A stretch of 64,000 nt of DNA, taken from NCBI GenBank assembly GCA_050485485.1, contig JBJHBM010000001.1, positions 124,001 through 188,000 of the forward strand, given 5' to 3'. Source of the stretch: WHSO01 sp050485485 (GTDB taxonomy: Bacteria > Pseudomonadota > Alphaproteobacteria > SMXQ01). The notes under the pieces are model-generated. The model searched no databases. It was given only the letters and a program-made list of their open reading frames with translations, and had not been told where the DNA came from. The position numbers and the translations under genes were made by a program. Below are positions 16,811 through 25,754 of the stretch, piece after piece. Every line of letters starts with the position of its first letter. Within the stretch, counting starts at the first letter, position 1.

Positions 16811-17341
16811 ATGACCGACAATTCCAGCGCGCTCGCCGTCCTGGCGGGGCGGATCGATGCGTTGAACGAGGCGCTCGGGCGCGTCGTCGCGTGGGGCTTC
16901 CTGGGGCTGGTGGCGCTCCAGTTCGCCGCCGTGGTGCTGCGCTACGTCTTCGGCCTCGGCTGGATCTGGCTCGAGGAATCGGTCATCTACGTCCATGCGA
17001 CCCTGTTCATGGCGGGCGCCGCCTACACGCTGCTCCACGACGGCCACGTGCGGGTCGATATCTTCTACCAGGAGGCCGGGGCGCGCGCCCGGGCCTGGGT
17101 GGACCTGCTCGGCGCGCTCGGCCTCCTGGTCCCGGTGTCGGCGCTGATCCTGGCCTATAGCTGGCCCTACGTCGCGGCAAGCTGGGCGATCCTCGAGGGC
17201 TCGCCCGAATCGGGCGGTATTCCCGCCCTGTTCCTGCTCAAGTCCCTGATCCCGCTGTTCGCCGTGACCCTGATCCTGCAGGGCCTCTCGATGGCGGCGG
17301 GCGCGGCGCTCGCGCTCCGCCGGCGGGATGCGGCCGCGTGA
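16811..17341 (+). CDS. TRAP transporter small permease DctQ
   Basis: The 176-residue protein has four hydrophobic segments and the DctQ feature W-LEE near residue 55 (WIWLEESVIYVH). TRAP transporters use a sodium gradient with a periplasmic receptor to import organic acids. The stop overlaps the next start (TGATG at 17339), so DctQ and DctM are coupled. No DctP lies next to them. The nearest receptor of the right family is the TakP-like gene at 45880, and a TctC-type receptor (another family) is convergent at 18985. Confidence 0.9.
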   Translation: MTDNSSALAVLAGRIDALNEALGRVVAWGFLGLVALQFAAVVLRYVFGLGWIWLEESVIYVHATLFMAGAAYTLLHDGHVRVDIFYQEAGARARAWVDLLGALGLLVPVSALILAYSWPYVAASWAILEGSPESGGIPALFLLKSLIPLFAVTLILQGLSMAAGAALALRRRDAAA

Positions 17342-18900
17342 TGGCGACGGCGCTCGCCTTCGGCATGTTCGCGACGACCTGCGGGCTCCTGCTCGCGGGC
17401 TTTCCGGTCGCTTTCACGCTGGCGGGCGGCGCGCTCGCCTTCGCCGTCCTCGGCAGCCTTCTCGGCGCGTTCGACATCGCTTTCCTCGGCGCCTTCGTGC
17501 CGCAGATCTTCGGGCGCATGACCAACGCCGTGCTGGTCGCGGTACCGCTGTTCGTGTTCATGGGCGTGATGCTGGAGCGCTCGCGCGTGGCCGAGGATCT
17601 GCTCGAGACTCTAGGCAACCTGTTCGGGCGCGTGACGGGCGGGCTCGGCATTGCCGTGATCCTGGTGGGTGCGTTGCTGGCGGCTTCCACCGGAATCATC
17701 GGCGCGACCGTGGTGACGATGGGCCTGATCTCGCTGCCGACCATGCTGCGGCGCGGCTACGATCCCAGGCTCGCCGCCGGCTCGATCTGCGCGGCGGGCA
17801 CGCTCGGCCAGATCATTCCGCCCTCGCTGGTGCTGGTGCTGCTGGGAGAGGTGATGGCGACCGCCTACCAGCAGTCGCAGCTGCGGGCGGGCAATTTCGC
17901 GCCCGATACCCTGTCGGTGGGCGACCTGTTCGCAGGTGCGCTGCTGCCGGGGTTGGTGCTGGTCGGGCTGTTCCTCGTCTATCAGGTCGTGGCCGCCTGG
18001 TTGCGGCCGGAGGCGGCGCCGCCGGTGCGCGCGGCGGGCGAAGGACTCGCGCCGGGGGAAATCCGGCGGGTGGCGGTGGTGCTGGTACCGCCGGTGGCGC
18101 TGATCGTCGCCGTGCTGGGCTCGATCCTGGGCGGAATCGCCACGCCGACGGAGGCCGCGGCGGTGGGGGCCGTGGGCGCGACGCTGCTCGCGGCGCGGCG
18201 CATCGACCCCGGCGCGCGGACGGCGGTGTTCGTAACGCTGGCGGCGCTCGGGGCACTGCTGGCGCTCACCGCCTTCATGGACCTGCGCGTCGGTCGCGCC
18301 CAGGCGACGCTGGCCGAGCGCGTCGGCATCGGCGTCGCGGCCGTGCTGGCGGTTGCCGCGGCCTGGGGCACGGCGACGGCCTTCGTGCGGCTCCATCGTG
18401 CGGGCGTGCTCGGGCCGGTGATGCGGGGCTCTCTCACGATCACGGCGATGGTGTTCGCCATCCTGATCGGCGCGGCGCTGTTCGCGCTCGTGTTCCGCGG
18501 CCTCGGCGGGGACCATGCCGTGCATGGTTTCCTGCAGGGCCTGCCGGGCGGGGTGGCGGGGGCGGTGATCCTGGTGATGGCGGTGATGTTCCTGCTCGGC
18601 TTCTTCCTCGACGTGATCGAGATCATCTACGTCGTGGTGCCGATCGTCGCGCCGCCGCTCCTGCTGCTGGGGGTGGACCCGATCTGGCTCGGCGTGCTGA
18701 TCGCGGTCAACCTGCAGACCAGCTTCCTCACGCCGCCGTTCGGCTTTGCGCTGTTCTACCTGCGCGGCGTCGCGCCCCCGGAGGTGCGCACCATCGACAT
18801 ATACCGGGGCGTGGCGCCGTTCATCGCGCTCCAGCTCCTGATGCTGGCGATCCTCGCGCTGTTCCCGGCGCTGGCCCTGTGGCTGCCGCGGGCGTTGTGA
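17341..18900 (+). CDS. TRAP transporter large permease DctM
   Basis: The 519-residue protein is longer than a standard DctM (about 425). An extra hydrophobic block lies in the middle (about residues 285-385), between the usual N-terminal half with GATVVTMGLISLPTMLRRGY and the C-terminal half with FFLDVIEIIYVVVPIVAPPL. Long DctM proteins of this kind go with large DctQ and TakP-type receptors for 2-oxo acids, by family knowledge. An alternative GTG start lies one codon earlier. The gene ends 27 bp before a stem-loop that mainly serves the opposite strand. Confidence 0.93.
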   Translation: MATALAFGMFATTCGLLLAGFPVAFTLAGGALAFAVLGSLLGAFDIAFLGAFVPQIFGRMTNAVLVAVPLFVFMGVMLERSRVAEDLLETLGNLFGRVTGGLGIAVILVGALLAASTGIIGATVVTMGLISLPTMLRRGYDPRLAAGSICAAGTLGQIIPPSLVLVLLGEVMATAYQQSQLRAGNFAPDTLSVGDLFAGALLPGLVLVGLFLVYQVVAAWLRPEAAPPVRAAGEGLAPGEIRRVAVVLVPPVALIVAVLGSILGGIATPTEAAAVGAVGATLLAARRIDPGARTAVFVTLAALGALLALTAFMDLRVGRAQATLAERVGIGVAAVLAVAAAWGTATAFVRLHRAGVLGPVMRGSLTITAMVFAILIGAALFALVFRGLGGDHAVHGFLQGLPGGVAGAVILVMAVMFLLGFFLDVIEIIYVVVPIVAPPLLLLGVDPIWLGVLIAVNLQTSFLTPPFGFALFYLRGVAPPEVRTIDIYRGVAPFIALQLLMLAILALFPALALWLPRAL

Positions 18901-18918
18901 GGCCCCGAGCCGCCACGG

Positions 18919-18946
18919 AAAAAGGACGCCTCCCGTCAGGGAGGCG
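18919..18946 (-). terminator. Rho-independent terminator of the second TctC-type receptor
   Basis: An 8-bp stem (18927-18934 with 18939-18946, GTCA loop) is followed on the minus strand by TCC and five T (18923-18919). It may also slow transcription arriving from dctM on the other strand, but there is no T run on that side. Confidence 0.7.
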
Positions 18947-18984
18947 CCCCCGGATCCTTCGCGACGGTGCGCGGACCTATTTGT

Positions 18985-20061
18985 TCATTTTTTCTTGGGC
19001 TGGCTGCACAGGTCGCCCTGGCAGCGCCCGATCCCGCTCTCGTCCGCGAGGTATTCCTTGACCCGCGCGATCACCGCGGGCGGCGCGGTGAACAGTTCGT
19101 TGAGCAACTTGGCGACCTGCTCGCCGTCGCGCGGCGAGATGTCCTGGCGGCGCTTCTCCGCGTCGGCCAGGTACTTCGGGTCCTGGACGGCCTTCGTGAA
19201 GGCGGCGCGATGCGTGGCCACTGCCTCCTTGGGCGTTCCCGGCGCGAGCGCGAACGGGACCGTGATCTCGCTCGGGGTCAGGAACAGCTGCATGGCGAGC
19301 TTGTCCTGGGGGTCCTTGATCAGGTTCATGATGTTGGGCACGCCCGGCGGCAGCTCGGGATTGGGGTCGATGGTCACGTCGAGCAGGAACTTCACCTTCT
19401 TCTCGCTGATCCAGTCGGGGCGGGACGTCTTGAGCGAATCGTAGGTCAGGCAGCGGCCGTCGACCTCGCCGCGCTCGACCGCGAGCACCGAGCCGGCCCC
19501 GCCGTAGCCTGCGATCGGCTTCATCTTGGTGCCGAGCGTGCGGTTGACCATGATCGGCAGCAGCGTGGAGTTGGACCGCGCTCCGGTGGCGGAGATCGTC
19601 ATCTCCTTGGCCTGCATGTCCGCGACGTTGTTGAAGGGGTGGGTATGCCAGACGAAGCACATGCTGCGCCCGCTGGAAAGGCTGCCGACCCATTCGAAGC
19701 CGCGGATGTCGTAATCGAGCTTTTCATCGCCGAAGGCCGCGGCCTGGATCGGCCCGCCCGCCATCGTCGTCATGGCGGTGCCGTCCTTGGCGCCCTGGGC
19801 GTAGGTGAAGGCGACCGCCTGCATGCCGCCCGCGCCGAACATGTTGCGGACGATGATGGTGGGATTGCCCGGCAGGTGGTTGGCGTAATGCGGCATGAAG
19901 GTCCGCGTGAAAAGGTCCACCCCCGCGCCGGGCTGGCCGCCGGCATAGACGGTGATGGTCTTTCCCCTGAAGTCGGTCTGGGCCTGGAGCCCGCCCGACG
20001 ACCAGAGCCCGGCAAGCAGCGCGCTCGCCGCCGTGAGCATCAGGTTCCGTGCAATGCGCAT
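18985..20061 (-). CDS. TctC-type periplasmic solute receptor (second copy, orphan)
   Basis: The 358-residue protein has a Sec signal peptide (cleavage near LQAQ, residue 28) and a Bug/TctC-like binding fold, with GQPGAGVDLFTRTF near residue 43 and NMFGAGGMQAVAF near 73. It starts at 20061 with AGGAGAGAGA upstream. It is only distantly like the TctC at 5946 and lacks that protein's tail, though it ends with two close cysteines (RCQGDLC). There is no tctA or tctB beside it. It could serve either TctA in region 1, the fusion permease, or a permease outside the window. Its own terminator suggests a monocistronic gene. Confidence 0.87.
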   Translation of the reverse strand: MRIARNLMLTAASALLAGLWSSGGLQAQTDFRGKTITVYAGGQPGAGVDLFTRTFMPHYANHLPGNPTIIVRNMFGAGGMQAVAFTYAQGAKDGTAMTTMAGGPIQAAAFGDEKLDYDIRGFEWVGSLSSGRSMCFVWHTHPFNNVADMQAKEMTISATGARSNSTLLPIMVNRTLGTKMKPIAGYGGAGSVLAVERGEVDGRCLTYDSLKTSRPDWISEKKVKFLLDVTIDPNPELPPGVPNIMNLIKDPQDKLAMQLFLTPSEITVPFALAPGTPKEAVATHRAAFTKAVQDPKYLADAEKRRQDISPRDGEQVAKLLNELFTAPPAVIARVKEYLADESGIGRCQGDLCSQPKKK

Positions 20062-20216
20062 GAGTCTCTCTCTCCTGTTGAACGCGTTCACGTCGCTATT
20101 GTCGTTCTTCGCTCCGGCTCGGGGCCGGTTCCATGTCCGAAGGCGCGGGCAGGGCAGGGGACCGGACCGCCCGTCGAGCGTTGCGACTGTAGCCGCAGAG
20201 GCAGGCGCGGGAAATC

Positions 20217-22283
20217 CTATTTCCCCAGCTCGTGGGGCGCGGCGACCTGCACCCGTCCGGCGTTGAACACGGCGCGGTAGACCTGGACGTTCTCGATCAC
20301 GCGCTGGACGTAGTTGCGGGTTTCGTCGAACGGGATCAGCTCGATCCAGTCGATGGCGTCCACCCCGTCCGTGCGGAAGTCGCCGTTGCGGCGCAACCAC
20401 TGGCGCGCCCGGCCCGGCCCGGCGTTGTAGGCGGCGAGCGCGAGGATGTAGGAGCCGTCGAACTCCCGTAGGACGCGCGCAAAATAGGCGGTGCCGATGG
20501 CGAGGTTGTAGTCGGGATCTTCGAGCAGCCGTTCGCGCGAGAACGGCAGGCCGATGTCGCGTGCGACCACCCGGGCCGTCGCCGGCATCACCTGCATCAG
20601 GCCGCGTGCGCCGGCCCAGCTCACGGCATCCGTGTTGAAGCCGCTTTCCTGGCGCATCAGCGCGAGCAGGACGCTCTCCTCCAGTCCGCGCAGGTCGCGC
20701 GGCAGCGGCCCGCGCGGCCAGCCCGCCTCGATCAGATGCACGCCTGCCCTGAGCGAATCCTTGGCCGCCCAGACGGCCACGTCGTGGCGGCCGGCGGCGA
20801 GCGCGATCCGTGCCGCGAGCGCGTGCTCGGCCGGGCTCTCGGCGAGCCGGACGAGATGGCGGACGAAGGTACGGAAGTGATCGGGCTCGCGGCTCGCGGC
20901 CATGATCTCCGCGGCGCGCACGACCTCGCGGCCGGCGAAGGCCGCGACGGCGGCGTCGCCGATGTCGGGCTCGGGCGGGATGGCATGTCCCTGGAGCGGG
21001 GCGGCCCCCTTGCCGTCGAGGCGCGCGACGGCAAGCTGGCCGTAGAACGTGGTGATGTGACGGGCGGCGCGTCCGTACCACGCGAGCGCAGTTTCCGTGT
21101 CGCCGAGCGCCTCGGCGGCGCGTCCGGACCAATAGGCGCCGCGCGCGAGGCTCACCGGGAAATTGACCTTCTCGTGGAGCCGCGTGAAGTGGGTCAGTGC
21201 GGTCTGCGGCTCCTTGAGGAAGCGGAGCGCGATGAAGCCCGCGAGCCACTCGGCTTCCGCGAAACCTTCGCCTTCGGTGTTGGGATGGTCGGCCGCGAGC
21301 CGGTAGGCGCGCGTGACCTGGCCGGCGTCGAGCGCGCGACGCGCGAGGATATGCTGCTCGGTCCACACCAGGTCGGGGCGCGGAACGGTCTTGGGGATGT
21401 CCTTGAGCGCGTCGAGCGCATCGTCGTCGCGGCCCTTGCGGCGGCGCCAGCGCATGCGTTCGTAGACGAGGCCGGGATCGGAGGCCAGCTCGTCGGGCAC
21501 GCGCCGGATCGCGCCGTCCACGCCGCCCTTCATGTCGCGCAGCGCCATGCGCGCGGTGGCGAGCGCGGCATGGCCGGCGCCCACGCGCCGCAGCATCCGG
21601 TTGGCCTCCCAGCCGCGTCCGTCCCACACCAGCCGGTCGAGACGGCGCGCGTGGTCCTCGGCGGTGAGATGGCGGCGGAAGCGGTCGTAGAAGGCGCGCT
21701 CCACGGCAGGCGGGAAATTGTGCTCGACCCAGGCCGCGCGGATCGCCTTTTCGGCGTCGTCGCGGCGGCCCGTGGCGAGCAGGGCGCCGGCGTGGTGCAT
21801 CGCGCCCTTGGGCGTCACGGGCGGATATTTCGCGAACCAGTCGGCCACGCGGTCGGCGGGGACGGCGTCGTTCAGGGCCTCCTCGGCGGTCTCACGCATG
21901 GCGCGCTGGCGCGGCCAGTCGGGATGGGCCTCGATGAAGGCGGCAACCTCGTCGAAGGTGGCGCGTTCGCCGCCCGCGCTGAAGCGCGACCACGACACGA
22001 TCTTCGCCACCACCGGATCGCCGGTCCGCTCGGCGAGGGCTTGCGCCTTGGGCCAGTCGCGCAGGCCGATGGCGGCGAACACGTGCTCGAGGCTGCGTTC
22101 GACGGGGGTGCGCGGCGGCACGGGGGCGAAGCGCGGGACGCCCGCCTGGGCGCTGCTCGCGCCGCTCGCCTGGGCGGCGCTGCTGGCGATGTCGTCGGCG
22201 GCCGCCGCCGCGCCCTGCGGCACGAGGGCCGCAAGGGCGGCGCACAGCGCGGCCGAAACCACGCCTTTCGGTAGCGAGACCAT
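20217..22283 (-). CDS. slt: Soluble lytic murein transglycosylase
   Basis: The protein has about 688 residues with a signal peptide (MVSLPKGVVSAALCAALAAL), a long alpha-helical superhelix region, and a C-terminal SLT domain. The catalytic Glu is in LMRQESGFN (about residue 540), followed by GARGLMQVMPATA and LALAAYNAGPGRA. It cleaves peptidoglycan glycan strands in the periplasm to anhydro-muropeptides. The start at 22283 is chosen for the signal peptide; the frame is open to 22349. A near CtrA-type box (TTAA-N7-TTAG, 22399-22413) lies 116-130 bp upstream. Confidence 0.92.
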   Translation of the reverse strand: MVSLPKGVVSAALCAALAALVPQGAAAAADDIASSAAQASGASSAQAGVPRFAPVPPRTPVERSLEHVFAAIGLRDWPKAQALAERTGDPVVAKIVSWSRFSAGGERATFDEVAAFIEAHPDWPRQRAMRETAEEALNDAVPADRVADWFAKYPPVTPKGAMHHAGALLATGRRDDAEKAIRAAWVEHNFPPAVERAFYDRFRRHLTAEDHARRLDRLVWDGRGWEANRMLRRVGAGHAALATARMALRDMKGGVDGAIRRVPDELASDPGLVYERMRWRRRKGRDDDALDALKDIPKTVPRPDLVWTEQHILARRALDAGQVTRAYRLAADHPNTEGEGFAEAEWLAGFIALRFLKEPQTALTHFTRLHEKVNFPVSLARGAYWSGRAAEALGDTETALAWYGRAARHITTFYGQLAVARLDGKGAAPLQGHAIPPEPDIGDAAVAAFAGREVVRAAEIMAASREPDHFRTFVRHLVRLAESPAEHALAARIALAAGRHDVAVWAAKDSLRAGVHLIEAGWPRGPLPRDLRGLEESVLLALMRQESGFNTDAVSWAGARGLMQVMPATARVVARDIGLPFSRERLLEDPDYNLAIGTAYFARVLREFDGSYILALAAYNAGPGRARQWLRRNGDFRTDGVDAIDWIELIPFDETRNYVQRVIENVQVYRAVFNAGRVQVAAPHELGK

Positions 22284-22398
22284 GATCCTCACGCTCGGAA
22301 AGTTACGGCACACAGCGTCTCGGCGCCCCGTCGCGCCGGCTGTCCCCAAGGCGGCCCGTGCCGGCGGCGTGCGCCGGCTATTCTAGGGGAGGTTTTGG

Positions 22399-22413
22399 TT
22401 AATTCAATATTAG
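22399..22413. promoter_or_regulatory. Near-consensus CtrA-like box upstream of slt
   Basis: TTAA at 22399-22402, seven bases, then TTAG at 22410-22413. One base differs from the alphaproteobacterial CtrA full site TTAA-N7-TTAA. It sits in the short AT-rich gap between the protease fusion stop and the slt start. Confidence 0.3.
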
Positions 22414-22457
22414 CGCCATTAGCGGCGCCAACGCTGCCGCCGCCGGGTCCGGACCGG

Positions 22458-24101
22458 CTACCGGCCACCCTCCGCCCGCATGAAGGCGCGCAGAGATTCC
22501 GCGTTGCGCTCGACCCAGTCGGCGGCGACGGCGGTGTTGTCGCGCTCGCCGCCCACCATGTCGAAAATCAGCGCGATGAGGTCTTCGTAGTCGATCGCGA
22601 ACGCCTCCAGGAAGGCGGCAAGCTCGGGATGGGCCTCGGCGATGTAACGGGAATAGGCGCGGTGAACGGTGACGGGCGGGCCGCCGCAGGCGGCGGTGGA
22701 GCGGTCGTACCACGGGCTGCCCGCGGCGTCGTCCGCGAGCCGGTAGCAGCTCGGCGAATGGGGCCGTTCGTTCAGCACCACGAGGTCGTGCTTGCGCAGG
22801 ATCCAGTGCGGGCCGTAGCAATAGAACGCGACCGGCAGTTGTGCCGCGATCAGGCGGTCGAGGCCGCGGTAGAAGTCGCGCTCGCTGCCGGTCACGAGAT
22901 CGAAATGCTGCTCGTAGCGGTGGTCGCGGGCCTTGATTCGCTCGATGCGGGTCGATTGCCAGCCTTCCTCGCCGATCCAGATTTGGCCGCGGCCGTCGCC
23001 GGTCGTGTCGAACAGGCGGGCGACGGAGGGATTGGCGAGGGCGGTGCGGCTGCGGACGGAGAAGCGCGCCAGCACGTAGCGCGGCACGCAGATACCCTGG
23101 GTCGCGACATAGCGCGCCGCGCTCAGGTGGGCATGGTCGGTCAGGAAACGGCGGTGGTTGGGGAGCCAGACGTCGGGGTGGATGTCGTAGCTGCGGTCGG
23201 ACGCCTCGATCCCCGCGAGGATATCCTCGTTGGGGGCGGACACGACGATGGCCTGGATCGGGAACAGCCGTTCGATCGCCGCCTGGAGGAGATGGCCGGC
23301 CACGATGGCGGAATCCCAGTTGGGGATGCCGATCCGGACCATGCGGCGGGGATCGATCGCGTCGGCTTCAGGGCCCAGGGAAAGCGCCGCCGGGGGCGGC
23401 GGGGGCAGGCTGCGCGAGGCCGATACCTTGGCCCGGGAGGCTTGCGCCGCCGCCAGCGGGCGCCAGCCGCCGTCGCGCAGCGCGATCAGGTTGGCGGAGG
23501 GCGTCGCGAAGGCGATCTGCGCTTCCTGCGGCAGGCGGCCGAACACGATTCCCACCACCTCGCCTTGCGCGTTGATGACCGGGCTGCCGCTGCTGCCCTG
23601 GGCGACGTTGGCGGAGATCTGGTACATCGGCGCGTCGCCGCGCGTGCGGATGCCGCTCACGAGCCCGTGGGACAGGGTGCGCGCATAGCCGAGCGGGTTG
23701 CCGATCACGTAGATCGTCTCGCCGACCTCGGGCCGGGCCACCGCCTCCAGCCTGAGGGCGTTGGCGGAGCGCTCCACCACCTCGATGATGGCGGTGTCGG
23801 CGGCGGGATCCGCGGCGACCGTGCGGCGCAGGGTGTAGAACGCGCCGTCGGCGTCCTCGATCGTGAGGCTGCGGGCGTCGTTGACGACGTGGTGGTTGGT
23901 GGCGATCAGGTGCGGCGCGACGAAGAACCCCGTACCGCGGAATGCCTTGCCGAGCAGGTCGGTCTTGCCGATCGTGACGACCGCGCGCTCCGACGAACGG
24001 AATATCTCCTGCGGCGTAAGCTCCTGGCCGGCCGCTGGCGCGCCCGCGACGGCGAGGGCGCTCCAGATGGCGGCCAGGAGGACAAGCGTGGTCCGTATCA
24101 T
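22458..24101 (-). CDS. Secreted trypsin-like serine protease fused to a glycine-betaine-type substrate-binding domain
   Basis: The 547-residue protein has a Sec signal peptide (about 1-26), then a chymotrypsin-fold domain (about 30-210) with all three catalytic elements: His in TNHHVVND, Asp in PAADTAIIEV and Ser in QGSSGSPVIN. A proline-rich linker (SLPPPPPAALS, near 231) leads to a second domain (about 250-540) that reads like the OpuAC/ProX family of quaternary-amine binding proteins: VRIGIPNWDSA, then DIHPDVWLPNH. No PDZ domain is present. The ABC partners usual for such binding domains are absent nearby. I know no characterised protein with this order of domains; the protease activity and ligand are inferred only. 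Confidence 0.82.
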   Translation of the reverse strand: MIRTTLVLLAAIWSALAVAGAPAAGQELTPQEIFRSSERAVVTIGKTDLLGKAFRGTGFFVAPHLIATNHHVVNDARSLTIEDADGAFYTLRRTVAADPAADTAIIEVVERSANALRLEAVARPEVGETIYVIGNPLGYARTLSHGLVSGIRTRGDAPMYQISANVAQGSSGSPVINAQGEVVGIVFGRLPQEAQIAFATPSANLIALRDGGWRPLAAAQASRAKVSASRSLPPPPPAALSLGPEADAIDPRRMVRIGIPNWDSAIVAGHLLQAAIERLFPIQAIVVSAPNEDILAGIEASDRSYDIHPDVWLPNHRRFLTDHAHLSAARYVATQGICVPRYVLARFSVRSRTALANPSVARLFDTTGDGRGQIWIGEEGWQSTRIERIKARDHRYEQHFDLVTGSERDFYRGLDRLIAAQLPVAFYCYGPHWILRKHDLVVLNERPHSPSCYRLADDAAGSPWYDRSTAACGGPPVTVHRAYSRYIAEAHPELAAFLEAFAIDYEDLIALIFDMVGGERDNTAVAADWVERNAESLRAFMRAEGGR

Positions 24102-24173
24102 GGCCCACCTCCCGGTCCTGTTTCTTCCCGGCGCGCCATCTTGTGCGGCGTCGCAATGCCATACACTATCAAA

Positions 24174-24192
24174 TTACCTCAAAAATAGGTAA
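24174..24192. promoter_or_regulatory. Inverted repeat between the protease fusion and dapA
   Basis: TTACCT (24174-24179) and AGGTAA (24187-24192) flank seven AT-rich bases, within the 255-bp divergent gap. It is 73-91 bp upstream of the protease-fusion start and could be an operator or part of its promoter. I found no clean sigma-70 hexamers around it. Confidence 0.35.
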
Positions 24193-24356
24193 CATATTTG
24201 CTTGTTCACGCAAGTGAGGATGTGGCGTGCCGGCCTTCCCGGTAGCCGGAAGCCGGCCGGGAGCCGGCTTGGCAGCCTCTGCGGCGCGGTCTATGGTGCG
24301 CCCCACGCCGCAGGGCCGGGGCGCGCCGGCGGCCTCGCGAAGCTCGGGAGACGAGA

Positions 24357-25229
24357 ATGTTCAAGGGTTCCTTCACCGCGCTGATCACCCCGTTCCGGGG
24401 CGGCAAGGTGGACGAGAAGGCCTACCGGGACCTGGTCGAGCGCCAGATCGCGGCGGGCACGCACGGCCTGGTGCCGTGCGGCACCACCGGCGAATCGCCG
24501 ACCCTCAGCCACGAGGAGCACATGCGCGTCACCGAGCTGTGCATCGAGGTGGCGAAGGGGCGCGTGCCGGTGATCGCGGGGACCGGCTCCAATTCCACCG
24601 AGGAGGCGATCACGCTGCAGCGCCACGCCAAGGAGGCGGGGGCCGATGCCGGGCTGGTGGTGACGCCCTACTACAACAAGCCGACCCAGGCCGGGCTGCT
24701 CGCGCACTACCGCGCGATCGCGGACGCGGTCGAGCTGCCGATCGTCATCTACAATATCCCCGGCCGCTCGGTGATCGACATGACGGTGGCGACGATGGCG
24801 GAGCTCGCGAAGCATCCCAACATCGTCGGCGTCAAGGACGCGACCGCCGACCTCGCGCGGCCGCTGCGCACCCGGCTCGCCTGCGGCCCCGACTTCTGCC
24901 AGCTGTCGGGCGAGGACGCGACCGCGGTGCCGTTCCTGGCCCAGGGCGGGGTGGGGTGCATCTCCGTCACCTCCAACATCGCTCCGCGCGAATGCGCCGC
25001 GCTGCACGACGCCTGGATGAAGGGCGACATGGCGACGGTGACGCGCCTCAACGACCTGCTGCTGCCCGTCCACGACGCGATGTTCTGCGAATCGAGCCCG
25101 GGGCCGGCCAAGTACGCGGCCGAGCTGATGGGCCTGTGCGCGGGCGAGCTCAGGCTGCCGCTGGTACCGGTCTCGGACGCCGCGCGCCGGCGGGTCAAGG
25201 ACGCGCTCGAGGGCGCGGGGCTGCTCTAG
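24357..25229 (+). CDS. dapA: 4-hydroxy-tetrahydrodipicolinate synthase
   Basis: The 290-residue TIM-barrel enzyme condenses pyruvate with aspartate semialdehyde in lysine and diaminopimelate synthesis. The active-site pieces are CGTTGESPTL (Thr pair 43-44), Tyr in IYNIPGRS (near 133) and the Schiff-base Lys in GVKDATAD (near 161). The length is standard. smpB follows after 5 bp, an arrangement common in alphaproteobacteria. GGGAGACGAG precedes the ATG. Confidence 0.96.
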   Translation: MFKGSFTALITPFRGGKVDEKAYRDLVERQIAAGTHGLVPCGTTGESPTLSHEEHMRVTELCIEVAKGRVPVIAGTGSNSTEEAITLQRHAKEAGADAGLVVTPYYNKPTQAGLLAHYRAIADAVELPIVIYNIPGRSVIDMTVATMAELAKHPNIVGVKDATADLARPLRTRLACGPDFCQLSGEDATAVPFLAQGGVGCISVTSNIAPRECAALHDAWMKGDMATVTRLNDLLLPVHDAMFCESSPGPAKYAAELMGLCAGELRLPLVPVSDAARRRVKDALEGAGLL

Positions 25230-25234
25230 CGGCG

Positions 25235-25723
25235 ATGGCGAGGAAGGCCGCGCAGGCCGCCCGCGTCGAGGCGCAGCGCTACGTCGCCCAGAACCGCAAG
25301 GCGCGCCGCGACTACGAGATCGCCGAGACGCTGGAGGCGGGGCTCGTGCTGACGGGCTCGGAGGTCAAGGGGCTGCGCGCGGGCGGCGCCAACCTCAACG
25401 ACGCCTACGCGCGCGAGCAGGGCGGCGAGATCTGGCTGCTCAACGCCCATATCCCGGAATACCGGTTCGCCAACCGCGACGGCCACGCGCCCAAGCGCCC
25501 GCGCAAACTGCTGCTCCACAGGCGCCAGGTGGAGAAGCTGATCGGGGCCACCCAGCGCGAGGGCGTCACGGTGGTGCCGCTTTCGATCTACTTCAACGCG
25601 CGCGGCCGCGCCAAGGTCGAGCTCGGGCTCGCGCGCGGCCGGCGCAAGTTCGAGAAGCGCGAGGTCGAGAAGAAGCGCGACTGGCAGCGCGAGAAGGCGC
25701 GCGTGATGCGCGACAAAAGCTAG
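25235..25723 (+). CDS. smpB: SsrA-binding protein SmpB
   Basis: The 162-residue protein carries the SmpB core: NRKARRDYEI near the start, GLVLTGSEVKGLRAG (about 37-51) and the basic C-terminal tail KKRDWQREKARVMRDKS. It binds tmRNA and brings it to stalled ribosomes. The ATG at 25235 is five bases after the dapA stop, so the two are one operon. The reading frame is open far upstream, but that part lies inside dapA in another frame. No ssrA gene is seen in the window. Confidence 0.96.
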   Translation: MARKAAQAARVEAQRYVAQNRKARRDYEIAETLEAGLVLTGSEVKGLRAGGANLNDAYAREQGGEIWLLNAHIPEYRFANRDGHAPKRPRKLLLHRRQVEKLIGATQREGVTVVPLSIYFNARGRAKVELGLARGRRKFEKREVEKKRDWQREKARVMRDKS

Positions 25724-25754
25724 GCGCGCACGATGCGCGGCAGGAGTTAAAGCA

